Assembly (NCBI RefSeq): GCF_000308835.1
Contig: NZ_BAGN01000422.1
Span: 16,436 to 80,435 of the forward strand
Source: Nocardia vinacea NBRC 16497
GTDB lineage: Bacteria; Actinomycetota; Actinomycetes; Mycobacteriales; Mycobacteriaceae
Length of the DNA stretch: 64,000 bases
Direction: 5' to 3'
Below are positions 1 to 8,543 of this stretch, one piece after another; position 1 is the first letter of the stretch, and each line of letters starts with the position of its first letter. The translations under genes and the position numbers were made by a program. A model generated the notes under the pieces. That model saw only the letters and a list, made by a program, of their open reading frames with translations. It was not told where the DNA came from and made no database searches.

Positions 1-1864
1 AGTATTCGAGCACATTGGCCGCCACATCCGGCGGCATCGGCCAGTCCAGGGGATAGATCAGTAGCACGGTGTCCGCCTGTTTGATGGGAGTTCCTGTGTA
101 GCCGTCGAATTGGACGAAGATCCGTTGGTTGCGATCGAACGGCATGCGCAGCCCATCGGCGATCGCGGTCCACTCGGGCCGGCGCGGTTCGCCCAGAATC
201 TCCGCCGCGCGGGTGGCATTGCGCAGGGCGAGGGCGGCGACAGCATTGGTGTAGACCGCGTCGTTCACGCCGTTGCTGTACTCGTCGGGACCCGCGACAT
301 TGCGAATCGAGTAGCTGCCGTCGTCGTTGCGCGTCACCCGCGAGGCCCAGAATTCGGCGAGCGCGCGCAACACGGGCCAGCCGCGTTCGCGCAGATAGCC
401 GGTATCGCCGGTCGCCACGTAGTACTGCCAGGCCGCCAAGGACGCATCGCCTTGCAGATGGATCTGGGTCAAGCAGTGCGGCGGATCCCAGCTGTGGCAT
501 TCGTCGAGATCGCCACGGCTCGCACTGGTCCACGGATAGAAAGCGCCGCGGTAGCCGAGCCGCTGGGCATTCGCCTGGGCGGCGGACAATGTCCGAAAGC
601 GGTAGTCCACCACGGATTTCGCCAATTCCGGTGCGAACTGCAGCAATCCGGGGAACATCCAGATATCCGCATCCCAGAACACCGCGCCGCCGTAGTTGTC
701 GCTGCTGAGCCCGACGGGCGAAATGCTGTTGTCCTGTTGGGAGTTCGTGCTCGAATACAGCGAATACAGCGCACCGCGCGTCCAGGTCTGCACATCGGGT
801 TGACCGGGCACCTCGATATCACCGCGCCACCGCGCCCGCCAGGCCGCGGCTGTTTCGGCGAGCAGGTTCGCCCACCCCGTCCACACGGCCCGCTGTGCCG
901 ACTCGAACGCGGTCGCCGCCGGATCAGGAGAGGTGCGGGTAGTGTCGACCCCGACGAACTTCGTCAACTGATACGTGCCGCCGTCGCGCACCGGAAACCG
1001 AACATCCTGGCGCGCACTGAGATCGCGGCCCGGTGGCATCGGCTGAATCGCGTTCGAAGCGATACCAGCCCCCGGCCGCAGCACGGAGACGATATCGCCG
1101 CCGACATCGGTGCCGTCGGTACGGAATCCGACCCGAATGGTGTCGTCGTCGCGAGCGCCCACCTCGGACTGGCTGACCCGTCGCGCACCGGCGCCGTCGA
1201 CGAGATCGGAGACCACCATCTCGCCCGACCAGTGCGGCATCACCGTGACGTGCACCGCGCCGACATGCTGATCCACCTGGTCGGTGAGCACGTCGTAGAC
1301 CAGATCGGTGGCCTTGCCATCGGGTGCGCTCCAGGTCAGCCGGGTCCGCACCAGTCCGCAGCGCAGGTGCAGCGTTTGCCTGAAGTTCGAGATCTGAGCA
1401 GCGGGTGTGGCCGGCGAATAGGTGTGCTCGCCGACACCGACCAGCAATCCGGACCAGTTCGGAATGGCCGCGGCGACCTCGCGGTTGTCGGCCACACCCG
1501 GAGTGTGCGCATAGAGGCCGGCGACGAAAGCACCATCGTATGCGGGCGTGTAGAGCGGCCAGCCGGTCGCCTCATCGGTCGCGGTATATCCCATGCCGCG
1601 CGGTGGCACACGCAATCCCAGATAGCCGTTCCCGACGAACGGATGTGCATCGATCGGTACGTCCACCTGATCGTTCGACAGCGCCCAGCCGGGCGCCGAG
1701 GCCGATGGATCATCCGGACATGCACCACTCGCAACTCGATCGGTGTGACGCACCGCGACCAGCACCGCTGTTGCCGCCAACATGATGACCGCCGCTAGCG
1801 CGATACCCAACAGAATGGTGGTGCGACGGCTCACACGTCGGAGTAACTGGCCGATCCGGGACAT
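1..1864 (-). CDS. Glycoside hydrolase family 65 protein (acid trehalase-like), C-terminus beyond the window
   Basis: The reverse-strand frame is open from ATG at 1864 to the window edge (621 codons), so the stop lies outside. Residues about 16-38 form one hydrophobic segment, which suggests a membrane anchor or uncleaved signal with the enzyme outside the cell. Family signatures are FVGNGYLGLR (76-85), GAFYPWTSA in the (alpha/alpha)6 barrel and VAGPDEY, whose Glu528 matches the GH65 general acid. Family members hydrolyse or phosphorolyse alpha-linked disaccharides such as trehalose. An acid-trehalase-type hydrolase is my preferred call, but trehalose or kojibiose phosphorylase activity cannot be excluded from sequence. 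It is divergent from the LLM oxidoreductase at 2022, and a perfect palindrome sits just upstream of its start. Confidence 0.8.
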   Translation of the reverse strand, partial: MSRIGQLLRRVSRRTTILLGIALAAVIMLAATAVLVAVRHTDRVASGACPDDPSASAPGWALSNDQVDVPIDAHPFVGNGYLGLRVPPRGMGYTATDEATGWPLYTPAYDGAFVAGLYAHTPGVADNREVAAAIPNWSGLLVGVGEHTYSPATPAAQISNFRQTLHLRCGLVRTRLTWSAPDGKATDLVYDVLTDQVDQHVGAVHVTVMPHWSGEMVVSDLVDGAGARRVSQSEVGARDDDTIRVGFRTDGTDVGGDIVSVLRPGAGIASNAIQPMPPGRDLSARQDVRFPVRDGGTYQLTKFVGVDTTRTSPDPAATAFESAQRAVWTGWANLLAETAAAWRARWRGDIEVPGQPDVQTWTRGALYSLYSSTNSQQDNSISPVGLSSDNYGGAVFWDADIWMFPGLLQFAPELAKSVVDYRFRTLSAAQANAQRLGYRGAFYPWTSASRGDLDECHSWDPPHCLTQIHLQGDASLAAWQYYVATGDTGYLRERGWPVLRALAEFWASRVTRNDDGSYSIRNVAGPDEYSNGVNDAVYTNAVAALALRNATRAAEILGEPRRPEWTAIADGLRMPFDRNQRIFVQFDGYTGTPIKQADTVLLIYPLDWPMPPDVAANVLEY

Positions 1865-1874
1865 TCGCGCCTCC

Positions 1875-1890
1875 ACGTCGAGCTCGACGT
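1875..1890. promoter_or_regulatory. Perfect 16-bp palindrome, candidate operator
   Basis: ACGTCGAGCTCGACGT is its own reverse complement. It lies 11 bases upstream of the GH65 start and between two divergent genes, a position where a repressor could block transcription. No regulator gene adjoins it, so the binding protein is unknown. Confidence 0.4.
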
Positions 1891-2021
1891 TCGTGCCGAG
1901 CCGCGATACGCGTCGACGACCGCAGGACCGGCTACCGGGTTACGCAGGTGTGATTTCCATTGTTCCATCCACAACGATCCGCGCGGTGGAATGCGGCGGG
2001 GCCCGGGGTGTTGACACAGAT

Positions 2022-3086
2022 ATGACTTCAGGACTCGACGAGGTGCGGTTTTCGATTCTGGACCGTTCGCGCGTCCGACGCGGACAGAGCCATCCGGAGG
2101 CACTGCGAGAGACCGTGGAGTTCGCGCGCCTGGCCGAGGATTGGGGATATCACCGGTTCTGGGTGTCGGAGCACCACAGCGTGCCCGGCGTGGCGGGCTC
2201 GGCTCCAACCGTGCTGGCCGCGGCGGCCGCCGCGGCGACTTCGCGGATCCGAATCGGGACCGGCGGGGTGATGCTGCCGAACCATCAACCATTGGTCGTT
2301 GCCGAGCAATTCGGTGTCCTGGAATCGCTGTACCCGGGGCGGATCGATATGGGGCTCGGGCGCTCGGTGGGTTTCACCGATGGCGTGCGACGGGCGCTCG
2401 GACACGGCAAGAGCGATGCCGACGATTTCGATCAGCAGCTCACCGATGTTCTCGAATACTTCACGCGCGGCAAGTCGGGTGTGCACGCTTGGCCTGCGGA
2501 GGGCTTGCGGGTACCCGCATTCCTGCTGGCGACCGGCTCCGGTGCGGAGCGGGCTGCGCGTTTCGGCTTGCCGCTGGTCATCACCTCGATCGGCGGACCG
2601 GACCGCATGGTCGAGGCGATCGACCGCTATCGCGTGCAATTCCGTCCGACGCCATGGGGATCCGAACCGTATGTCGTCGTATCCGGTGCGGTGGTGATCG
2701 CCGATTCGACCGAGGAAGCGCATCGGCTGTTGCTGCCCGAGGCGTGGTCGAGCGCGTACTCCCGTACGCGCGGTGAGTTTCCAGTGCTGATTCCGCCCGC
2801 GGAGATCGAATCCATGACGATGACCGACCGGGAACGCCGGATCTTCGACGAGGCGCTGCGCAACCATATCCACGGCACCGAGGACGAGGTCGCGGAGGCA
2901 TTGGAAGCCTTGGTCGCACGCACCGGTGCGGACGAAATCCTCGTCCACACAAGCACTTACGACCGCCCCGCGCGGCTGGACTCACATCGCAGACTCGCGC
3001 AGCTGCGCTTGTCCACCCCACCGGCTGCCGTCCCCGAGCCGGAACGTCAATCCCGCTTCGGGAATAGGACTTCCGCGGCGGCGTAG
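2022..3086 (+). CDS. LLM-class flavin-dependent oxidoreductase, MsnO8 type
   Basis: A 354-residue single-domain luciferase-like TIM barrel that would use reduced FMN (or F420) supplied by another enzyme. Recognisable segments are the N-terminal LDRSRVRRG and FARLAEDWGYHRFWVSEHH, RIRIGTGGVMLPNH, and LYPGRIDMGLGRSVGF followed by an acidic stretch, the typical order in MsnO8-like LLM proteins. The frame stays open upstream to 1782, but the extra residues look non-coding and the family starts near MTSGLDEVRF, so I chose ATG 2022. The 3' end overlaps the convergent MaoC gene by 40 bases. The substrate is unknown; related proteins occur both in antibiotic clusters and as orphan housekeeping oxidoreductases. 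Confidence 0.85.
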   Translation: MTSGLDEVRFSILDRSRVRRGQSHPEALRETVEFARLAEDWGYHRFWVSEHHSVPGVAGSAPTVLAAAAAAATSRIRIGTGGVMLPNHQPLVVAEQFGVLESLYPGRIDMGLGRSVGFTDGVRRALGHGKSDADDFDQQLTDVLEYFTRGKSGVHAWPAEGLRVPAFLLATGSGAERAARFGLPLVITSIGGPDRMVEAIDRYRVQFRPTPWGSEPYVVVSGAVVIADSTEEAHRLLLPEAWSSAYSRTRGEFPVLIPPAEIESMTMTDRERRIFDEALRNHIHGTEDEVAEALEALVARTGADEILVHTSTYDRPARLDSHRRLAQLRLSTPPAAVPEPERQSRFGNRTSAAA

Positions 3087-4096
3087 CCGAAAAGCCTACG
3101 GCCGTGCGACCTTGCGTCCAGCGCGACCGTGGCCATGCGGCGATGCGGATCGAGTGAGGTTATCCGACCGCGGAATTCGATGGCGCTGGCCTGTAGCGGC
3201 GAAATATGCAGATAGTGCGTGTAATGCGCGAACTGGGCGCGGAATCGGGTGGCAGCCGCCGGATCACCGAGCCAGCCACCGAGGTATCCGGCGGCCAGGC
3301 CGAGTTTGAGCATGCCGGGGGCGACGACGGTCGGCAGACCGGTCGCGTCGGCGGCCTGCTCACTGAACAGCACCGGATTGGTATCACCGGTTACCCCGGC
3401 ATAGTTGACCAGATCACCGCGCGACAGATGTACGACCCGGGCCGGCAACTCCGTACCGACCGAAAGTGATTCGAAATCGACCGTGGTGCGCGGTGTGCGG
3501 GGCGAGATCGGTGCCACGATACCGTCGCCCTCGCCCGGGACAATGACGCCGGTCGTACCCGGTGCATCGGGGGAGTGCATGGCGATCCGGCCGACCCGCT
3601 CCGATCCCGGGCCCTCGGGCCCGGTGCGTACCAACAGCGCCGTCGACCCGGTCTGCACCACCGCGCCGTGCTGATCGGTCAATACGCTCTTGACCGCGAG
3701 CACGTCGTAATCGGCGAAATTCCGAAATGATTCGAAATAGACATCACAGGTGATCCGGTCGCCGGCGACCAGCGGCCTGCCGATATCGAGCACCTGGTCC
3801 GCGTGCAGAATCCGGTGCGAATCGTAGCCGGTGATGAGGGTATCGAGTATTTCGCGGTGGACCCGGAGCAGGATTATCGAGGCGAATGTGGGCGGGGCGA
3901 TCAAACCGTCGAAGCCGAGTTGCGCGGCCGCCGCCTCATTCCAATGTGCGGGGTGGAAATCCTGTATCGCGCGGGCGAATTCACGGATCTTTTCCCGGCC
4001 GACCTCGTAGGTGGTGGCCGATCGATATCGATGGTCGAGCAATGCGCGGGCCCGGTCGGCCGGGTCGGCAGCGGCATCGACGGCGCTGTTGTTCAT
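3047..4096 (-). CDS. Fused double hot-dog MaoC/HadAB-like dehydratase
   Basis: A 349-residue protein with two hot-dog halves. The N-terminal half (about 15-160) contains FHPAHWNEAAAAQLGFDGLIAPPTF, as in HadA-type FAS1_DH/MaoC N domains. The C-terminal half (about 215-345) carries LVNYAGVTGDTNPVLFSEQAA and VVAPGML, the MaoC hydratase motif with its Asp/His-region residues. Such proteins dehydrate or hydrate 3-hydroxyacyl-ACP/CoA in fatty or mycolic acid metabolism. HadA and HadB are usually separate subunits, and here the two halves are one chain. ATG 4096 is preceded by an AGGAG-type ribosome site; the longer upstream frame is not supported. Downstream on the same strand it converges on the LLM gene, with a short antisense overlap. 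Confidence 0.8.
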   Translation of the reverse strand: MNNSAVDAAADPADRARALLDHRYRSATTYEVGREKIREFARAIQDFHPAHWNEAAAAQLGFDGLIAPPTFASIILLRVHREILDTLITGYDSHRILHADQVLDIGRPLVAGDRITCDVYFESFRNFADYDVLAVKSVLTDQHGAVVQTGSTALLVRTGPEGPGSERVGRIAMHSPDAPGTTGVIVPGEGDGIVAPISPRTPRTTVDFESLSVGTELPARVVHLSRGDLVNYAGVTGDTNPVLFSEQAADATGLPTVVAPGMLKLGLAAGYLGGWLGDPAAATRFRAQFAHYTHYLHISPLQASAIEFRGRITSLDPHRRMATVALDARSHGRRLFGYAAAEVLFPKRD

Positions 4097-4128
4097 ATTC
4101 GCTCCTGTGTTGCGGGATGTGGTGCTGC

Positions 4129-4779
4129 TCAGGATCTGGGCCCGAACTCCCAAACGAGCGGCGGTACCTTTTCGGGAGTGACCGTGGCGACGACGGCTAC
4201 TCCCGCATCGCCGAAAAGGGCTGCGGCCCGGTCGATATGGTCGGCGGAGGTCACCACGACGGCGTCGCGCATGCCGATATCGCGCATGATTCGAGCCGAA
4301 CGTTCGGCATTCTGGGCGGTCGACACCGCCTCGGCCTCGATATGGACGCGCTCGGCCGGAATGCCGTGTCCGATAAGCCAATCCGCCATTGCCTGCGCTT
4401 CGGTGACTCCGCTGCGCGGATTGCCGCCGGTCACGATGATCGGGGACAGGGGAGCCAGCAGGGCCTGCACATACCCGGCGTGCAGTCGACTGATCAACTC
4501 CGGTCGCATTTCGCCGTCGGGGAGCAGTCCGTACCCGAGCACCACGATCGCGGTCTGCGGTCCGCGGAAGCCGAGCGGCTGTGCCGACGGTGCGGGTTCG
4601 GTTGGCGGCCAACCGAACAGCGTCCCCTGTGGCTGCTCGGCCGAGCAGCCCACATCCGCGACCGCGGACGGGCTGTGCAGCAATGCCGCCGCCACCGTCG
4701 CGGCGCCGAGCAGGGTCCCCGCGGTCATCCGGGCGATGCCGCGGCCGAAGCGGACGGTGGATTCGATCGGATCGAACAT
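4129..4779 (-). CDS. YdcF/SanA-like DUF218 protein with signal peptide
   Basis: A 216-residue protein starting MFDPIESTVRFG, with a hydrophobic stretch at about 15-42 ending near AVADVGC that resembles a signal or lipoprotein-like leader. The DUF218 core shows AIVVLGYGLLPDGEMRPEL, IIVTGGNPRSGVTEAQAM and VVVTSADHIDRAAALF. DUF218 proteins are envelope-associated; their reaction is unproven, though roles in cell-wall precursor or cofactor turnover have been proposed. A GGAG motif lies between ATG 4794 and ATG 4779, which favours the latter. It is on the same strand as, and 32 bases upstream of, the MaoC gene, so they may be co-transcribed. Confidence 0.75.
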   Translation of the reverse strand: MFDPIESTVRFGRGIARMTAGTLLGAATVAAALLHSPSAVADVGCSAEQPQGTLFGWPPTEPAPSAQPLGFRGPQTAIVVLGYGLLPDGEMRPELISRLHAGYVQALLAPLSPIIVTGGNPRSGVTEAQAMADWLIGHGIPAERVHIEAEAVSTAQNAERSARIMRDIGMRDAVVVTSADHIDRAAALFGDAGVAVVATVTPEKVPPLVWEFGPRS

Positions 4780-5025
4780 GGCAGCTCCACTCATTAGCCG
4801 TCGGGTGGCCGACGACGGCGGGAAAACGTGGAACCATGGTCGTCCCAAATGTTCCGAATTTATCGTGATCCGTTGGTGATCTGGATAACTCACCGAATTG
4901 GATCGCGCGAATTGTGGCAGGCACTGCGGCGCCGGAAAACCGTGATTGTGCCGCAACCCCAACGGAGACAAAGCCGTTTGGTGAGGTATCCAGTTACCTT
5001 GCCGTCCCATGGGTTTCACCGACAC

Positions 5026-5062
5026 CCGGCTTTAGCGTTGGCGCAGTTTCAGTGCCGTCGAC
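5026..5062 (+). promoter_or_regulatory. Conserved 37-bp upstream element, copy 1
   Basis: The core TTTAGCGTTGGCGCAGTTTC followed by A/T then GTGCCGT recurs upstream of the Ag85-like gene at 12741-12777. The two copies match at 34 of 37 positions and end 54 and 52 bases before the respective start codons. I infer a shared promoter or regulator site for secreted esterases. Confidence 0.6.
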
Positions 5063-5116
5063 CGACATACCTCGGCGCTGCGACTCGAACGCTGTCGTTC
5101 TCCAGGAAGGCATGTC

Positions 5117-6328
5117 ATGAAACGAAGTAGATGCGGTCGGTCGGTCAGCGCCGCGGTGATGATGGGCGTCTCGGTGCTCGCCATGAGTATGACCGGGGTC
5201 GCAGCCAATGCGAATCCCGATCCGGCGCCCACGGAGCAGACACTGGCCGACTACATCGCCGCGGGCCGGAAGGCGGCGCCGGTCGCTGCCGATTCCGGCA
5301 GTGCGGGCAGTTCGGGTTCGGCCTGCACCTCGGGTAGCGGTGCGGGATCGGGCAATGGCTCCGGTGATTGCTACGGCGGCTCGGGCAGCAGCTCCGGATC
5401 ATCGGGCGGATATGCCAGTGACACAGTGGGTTACGGCCCGCCGAGCACAGCGTGGCTGGCCGCGTTCGGCTACGGTCTGCTGAATCCCGATGTCGCGCCG
5501 CCCGGCACCAACGACTGGAACTGCAAGCCGACCGCCGAACATCCGCGCCCGGTAGTCGCACTGCACGGTACGTGGATGAACGCCTACAACGGATTCGCCT
5601 ATATGGGCCAGCCGCTTAAGGATGCGGGCTTCTGCGTCTTCACCTTCAACTACGGTCGCTCGAACCTGCTGGAAGGCGGCGGTCTCGGCTCGGTGCTGCC
5701 CGGTGTGATGGGCACCGGCTACATCCAGGATTCGGCCAAACAGGTCGCGGCCTTCGTCGATCGAGTACTCGCCGCGACCGGCGCGTCCGAGGTCGATATC
5801 GTCGCCCACTCGCAGGGCGGTTCGTTGGCCAACTGGTACACGAAGTTCGAGGGTGGTGCGGCCAAGGTGAAGAATCTGGTCACCTTCGGCGCCACCCACC
5901 ACGGCACCAGCCTCGACGGGATAGGCGCATTGGGCCGGGCCATCAATAACTTCGGTATCGACATTCTCGGCTTCATCGAGATCTTCGTCGGTCATGCGGG
6001 CATCCAGCAGACCATCGGCTCGGATTTCGTGAACCAGCTCAACGCCAACGGCGACACCATCCCCGGCGTCGACTACACCGTGGTCGGAACTCGGTACGAC
6101 GAGGTCACCAACCCCTACGACCTGACCTTCTTGAAGGCGGGTCCGGGCGTGACCGTTCACAACATCACCCTGCAGGACGGTTGCGAACAGGACCTCTCCG
6201 ACCACCTGACGATCATGTACTCGCCGCGCGCCCTGTCGATCGCGCTCAATGCGCTCGACCCGGCCGGCCATCCGAATCTGGAATGCGCCTTCAACCCGTG
6301 GTTGATCGGCGGTGGCGGCAAGTTGTGA
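5117..6328 (+). CDS. Secreted triacylglycerol lipase / alpha-beta hydrolase
   Basis: A 403-residue exported hydrolase. Residues 1-33 form a Sec signal peptide ending near VAANANPDP. A Gly/Ser-rich low-complexity linker with three Cys follows (about 60-100), then an alpha/beta hydrolase core beginning PRPVVALHGTW. The nucleophile motif VAHSQGG places the catalytic Ser at residue 232; the C-terminal SDHLT segment may supply the His. This matches the actinobacterial class 2 lipase family (LipC/EstA-like) acting on lipid esters outside the cell. An AGGAAGG ribosome site precedes ATG 5117. It shares an upstream element with the mycolyltransferase-like gene at 12830, suggesting co-regulated secretion of lipid-active enzymes. 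Confidence 0.88.
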   Translation: MKRSRCGRSVSAAVMMGVSVLAMSMTGVAANANPDPAPTEQTLADYIAAGRKAAPVAADSGSAGSSGSACTSGSGAGSGNGSGDCYGGSGSSSGSSGGYASDTVGYGPPSTAWLAAFGYGLLNPDVAPPGTNDWNCKPTAEHPRPVVALHGTWMNAYNGFAYMGQPLKDAGFCVFTFNYGRSNLLEGGGLGSVLPGVMGTGYIQDSAKQVAAFVDRVLAATGASEVDIVAHSQGGSLANWYTKFEGGAAKVKNLVTFGATHHGTSLDGIGALGRAINNFGIDILGFIEIFVGHAGIQQTIGSDFVNQLNANGDTIPGVDYTVVGTRYDEVTNPYDLTFLKAGPGVTVHNITLQDGCEQDLSDHLTIMYSPRALSIALNALDPAGHPNLECAFNPWLIGGGGKL

Positions 6329-6684
6329 CATCCGAGTAGGCGTGCGCCGCAGCCGAACAGGACGAACCCTGACTCCCCGAGCCTGTTCGGCGGGCGCGCC
6401 CACCGCCACGCGACCCCGTACCGGTGAAACGGATTCCTACCCCGCCTTCTGTTTTCCGGTCGGTGTAGGCGCGTGGCGGCGTGCCCACCGAGCCGATTCC
6501 GCACGATCGGCCCGGTGGGCATTCGGATGTCCGGACCCGGTGGCGGTAAACGTTCGGCAAACTTCAGGACACCCGCCGGAGATGCTGGTTCACTACTAGA
6601 CGGCAGTGTGATCGGCATCACCTCGGGTGGGATCGGTAGGTCCGCCCGCGACCGCAGGCAACCGACGAGTGAACGGAGATACCG
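6329..6684. other. Intergenic stretch of 356 bases, probable terminator, otherwise no gene seen
   Basis: No frame here has convincing codon bias or homology. The only structure I see is the imperfect GC-rich hairpin at 6482-6521. The long reverse frame crossing this stretch is a shadow of the VOC gene. Confidence 0.5.
6482..6521 (+). terminator. Candidate hairpin terminator after the lipase gene
   Basis: TGCCCACCG-AGCCGAT pairs with ATCGGCC-CGGTGGGCA across an 8-base loop, a strong stem without a clear U-tract. It lies 150 bases after the lipase stop and could equally be a regulatory palindrome. Confidence 0.35.
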
Positions 6685-7485
6685 ATGCCTGTTCGAAGCA
6701 CACCTTGGCCCGAGGGCACCCCGTGTTGGGTCGACTGTCAGGTCGACGACGCGGTGAAGGCGAGCGAGTTCTACGCCGATCTGTTCGGCTGGACCATCGA
6801 AGGCGGCGGGGACGAGGCCGGCGGATATCTGATGGGGATGAAGGGCGGGCAGGCTGTCGCGGGGATCGGCCCCAAGCCGCAGGCCGGGATGCCCTCGGTA
6901 TGGACGACCTATCTCGCCGCCGATAACGCCGACGCGATTGCCGAGAAGGTGGGCGCGGCGGGCGGCCAAGTGGTCATGCCGCCCTTCGACGTGCTCGACG
7001 CCGGGCGCATGTTCATCGGGGTCGATACCGTCGGCGCGGCATTCGGCATCTGGCAGGCCCGTGCGCACAACGGCGCCGCGGTCCACAACGAGCACGGCGC
7101 CTACTGCTGGAACGAACTGCACACCCGGCAGCTCGACACCGCGAAGAAGTTCTACACCGATGTCTTCGGTTTCACCTACACCGACGTCGGCGACGGCAAG
7201 AACATGATCTACGCGATGTTCACCCCGCGCGGCGGCGAACAGCCCGCCGGCGGCATGAACGACGACACCGTGATGCCCGGCGACCCTATGCCGAGCTACT
7301 GGCTGACCTGGTTCCAGTTCGACGATGTCGACGCCGGGTTGGCGCGGGCTGCCGAGCTCGGCGCGCAGGTACTGATGCCCGCCTCCGACTCGCCTGCCGG
7401 CCGGATGGCAATGGTCTCGGCGCCACAGGGCGAGGTGTTCGGAATCATCGACACCAACGTGACGGTAGGCGAGATGCCGCAGTAA
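6685..7485 (+). CDS. VOC family protein with two glyoxalase-like domains
   Basis: A 266-residue protein with two vicinal-oxygen-chelate units. The first (about 10-130) begins PCWVDCQVDDAVKASEFYADLFGW, the second (about 140-260) begins CWNELHTRQLDTAKKFYTDVFGF, each ending with a GAAFGIWQ/GEVFGIID segment. This arrangement is typical of the CFP-32/27-kDa-antigen and hydroxylase-like VOC proteins of mycolata. Enzymatic substrate is unknown; some members bind metals and small toxins. An AACGGAG ribosome site precedes the ATG. It stands alone and converges on the AsnC gene, with only 19 bases between stops. Confidence 0.85.
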   Translation: MPVRSTPWPEGTPCWVDCQVDDAVKASEFYADLFGWTIEGGGDEAGGYLMGMKGGQAVAGIGPKPQAGMPSVWTTYLAADNADAIAEKVGAAGGQVVMPPFDVLDAGRMFIGVDTVGAAFGIWQARAHNGAAVHNEHGAYCWNELHTRQLDTAKKFYTDVFGFTYTDVGDGKNMIYAMFTPRGGEQPAGGMNDDTVMPGDPMPSYWLTWFQFDDVDAGLARAAELGAQVLMPASDSPAGRMAMVSAPQGEVFGIIDTNVTVGEMPQ

Positions 7486-7504
7486 ACGACCGTTCGTCGA
7501 ACGA

Positions 7505-8458
7505 CTAACGAAATATTTGGGCGTCGCGCTTGGTGTAGGAGGCGATCGGTGTGGTCTCCATGCGTTCGATGCCGTCCAGTGTGGTGATCCGCTCGGTGAG
7601 GTAGGTGTACAGCTCTGCGGAGTTGCGGAATACCGCGATCTCTATCAGATTGTGCTCGCCGGTGGTGGCGCCGATGAATGCTGCCTCGAAGTCGGAAGCC
7701 AAGGCTGTCGCCACAGTCTGGAGCTGATGCGGTACTACGCTCATCCAGATCACGCAGGAGACGGTGAAACCGAATGCGGCGGGGTCGATTTCGACGCTGA
7801 ACCGCAGGATCCCGGCGCGTCGAAGCTCGTCCAGTCGACGCCGGATCGCTGTTTCGGACCAGCCGATGCGGCGGGCGAGATCGGGGTAGGCGGTACGGCC
7901 GTCGAGCGAAAGGGCGGCGAGCAGCCGGTGGTCGAGCTCGGTCAGCGATAAAGACTGTGTCGCGGCGGTATCCGGTGGTTGCAGTGCCTCGATTTGCGCG
8001 GTGGTCAGCGCGCAGGTGCGGCCGCGCCAGCGGCGGTTCATGAAGTGGTGCAGGAGCCGGTGCGCGGAGATATCGAGGACATCGCCGTGTCGGGCGAGTC
8101 CGGCCAGCGGTGCCGGGCCGTCGTCGGGAATGCGGAAGATGCACACGATTTCGGTACCGCTGTCCACCACGGTCACCCAGGCGGTGTCCGGTCGCTGGGC
8201 GAGGGCGCGAGCCAGCGTGGTGGCGGCGCTGGCTCGCACCGTGATTCGGACGATCCACTCGGCGGTCGCGATCGGCCCCGGGGCGGCGACGCCGGTGACT
8301 CGGACGAGTCCGTTGGTGCGCAGGCGGCCGTACCGACGGGCCACGGTGCGCGAGGAAACCCCCAGTACCTGGGCGATTGTGCTGTATGCGGCGCGGCCGT
8401 CGATCTGTAGTGCGTGCAGCAGTTGCAGGTCGAGATCGTCGAGGGTGTCCGAATCCAC
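7505..8458 (-). CDS. Lrp/AsnC-family regulator with two tandem HTH units
   Basis: A 317-residue protein that is an internal duplication of the Lrp/AsnC fold. The first HTH is LDDLDLQLLHALQIDGRAAYSTIAQVLGVSSRTVARRYGRL (abbreviated here as residues 6-50), the second starts LTELDHRLLAALSLDGRTAYPDLARRIGWSETAIRRR (about 170-210). Each is followed by a RAM-like ligand domain; the last contains TTGEHNLIEIAVF. Such double-length AsnC proteins are common in actinobacteria and usually regulate a neighbouring gene, probably the divergent VOC-esterase genes at 8544 onward. The effector is unknown. Confidence 0.85.
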   Translation of the reverse strand: MDSDTLDDLDLQLLHALQIDGRAAYSTIAQVLGVSSRTVARRYGRLRTNGLVRVTGVAAPGPIATAEWIVRITVRASAATTLARALAQRPDTAWVTVVDSGTEIVCIFRIPDDGPAPLAGLARHGDVLDISAHRLLHHFMNRRWRGRTCALTTAQIEALQPPDTAATQSLSLTELDHRLLAALSLDGRTAYPDLARRIGWSETAIRRRLDELRRAGILRFSVEIDPAAFGFTVSCVIWMSVVPHQLQTVATALASDFEAAFIGATTGEHNLIEIAVFRNSAELYTYLTERITTLDGIERMETTPIASYTKRDAQIFR

Positions 8459-8543
8459 CCGATCAGGGTAGATAGATGTCCGAAAACGGCGTCGACCGCC
8501 CGATAAGCGGTCTTCGACGCTGTGTTTCAGCAGGCTCGTTCAC

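Noticed and set aside
110..1798. A 562-codon forward reading frame
   Set aside because: It is antisense to the GH65 gene, whose frame carries the family motifs; the forward translation is Arg/Gly-rich with no domain.
1782..2021. An 80-codon N-terminal extension of the MsnO8-type gene
   Set aside because: The extension is low-complexity Arg/Ser/Pro and spans the divergent promoter region; the family begins near ATG 2022.
5399..6409. A 336-codon reverse reading frame across the lipase gene
   Set aside because: Shadow of the lipase gene, which has a signal peptide, GHSxG-type motif and ribosome site.
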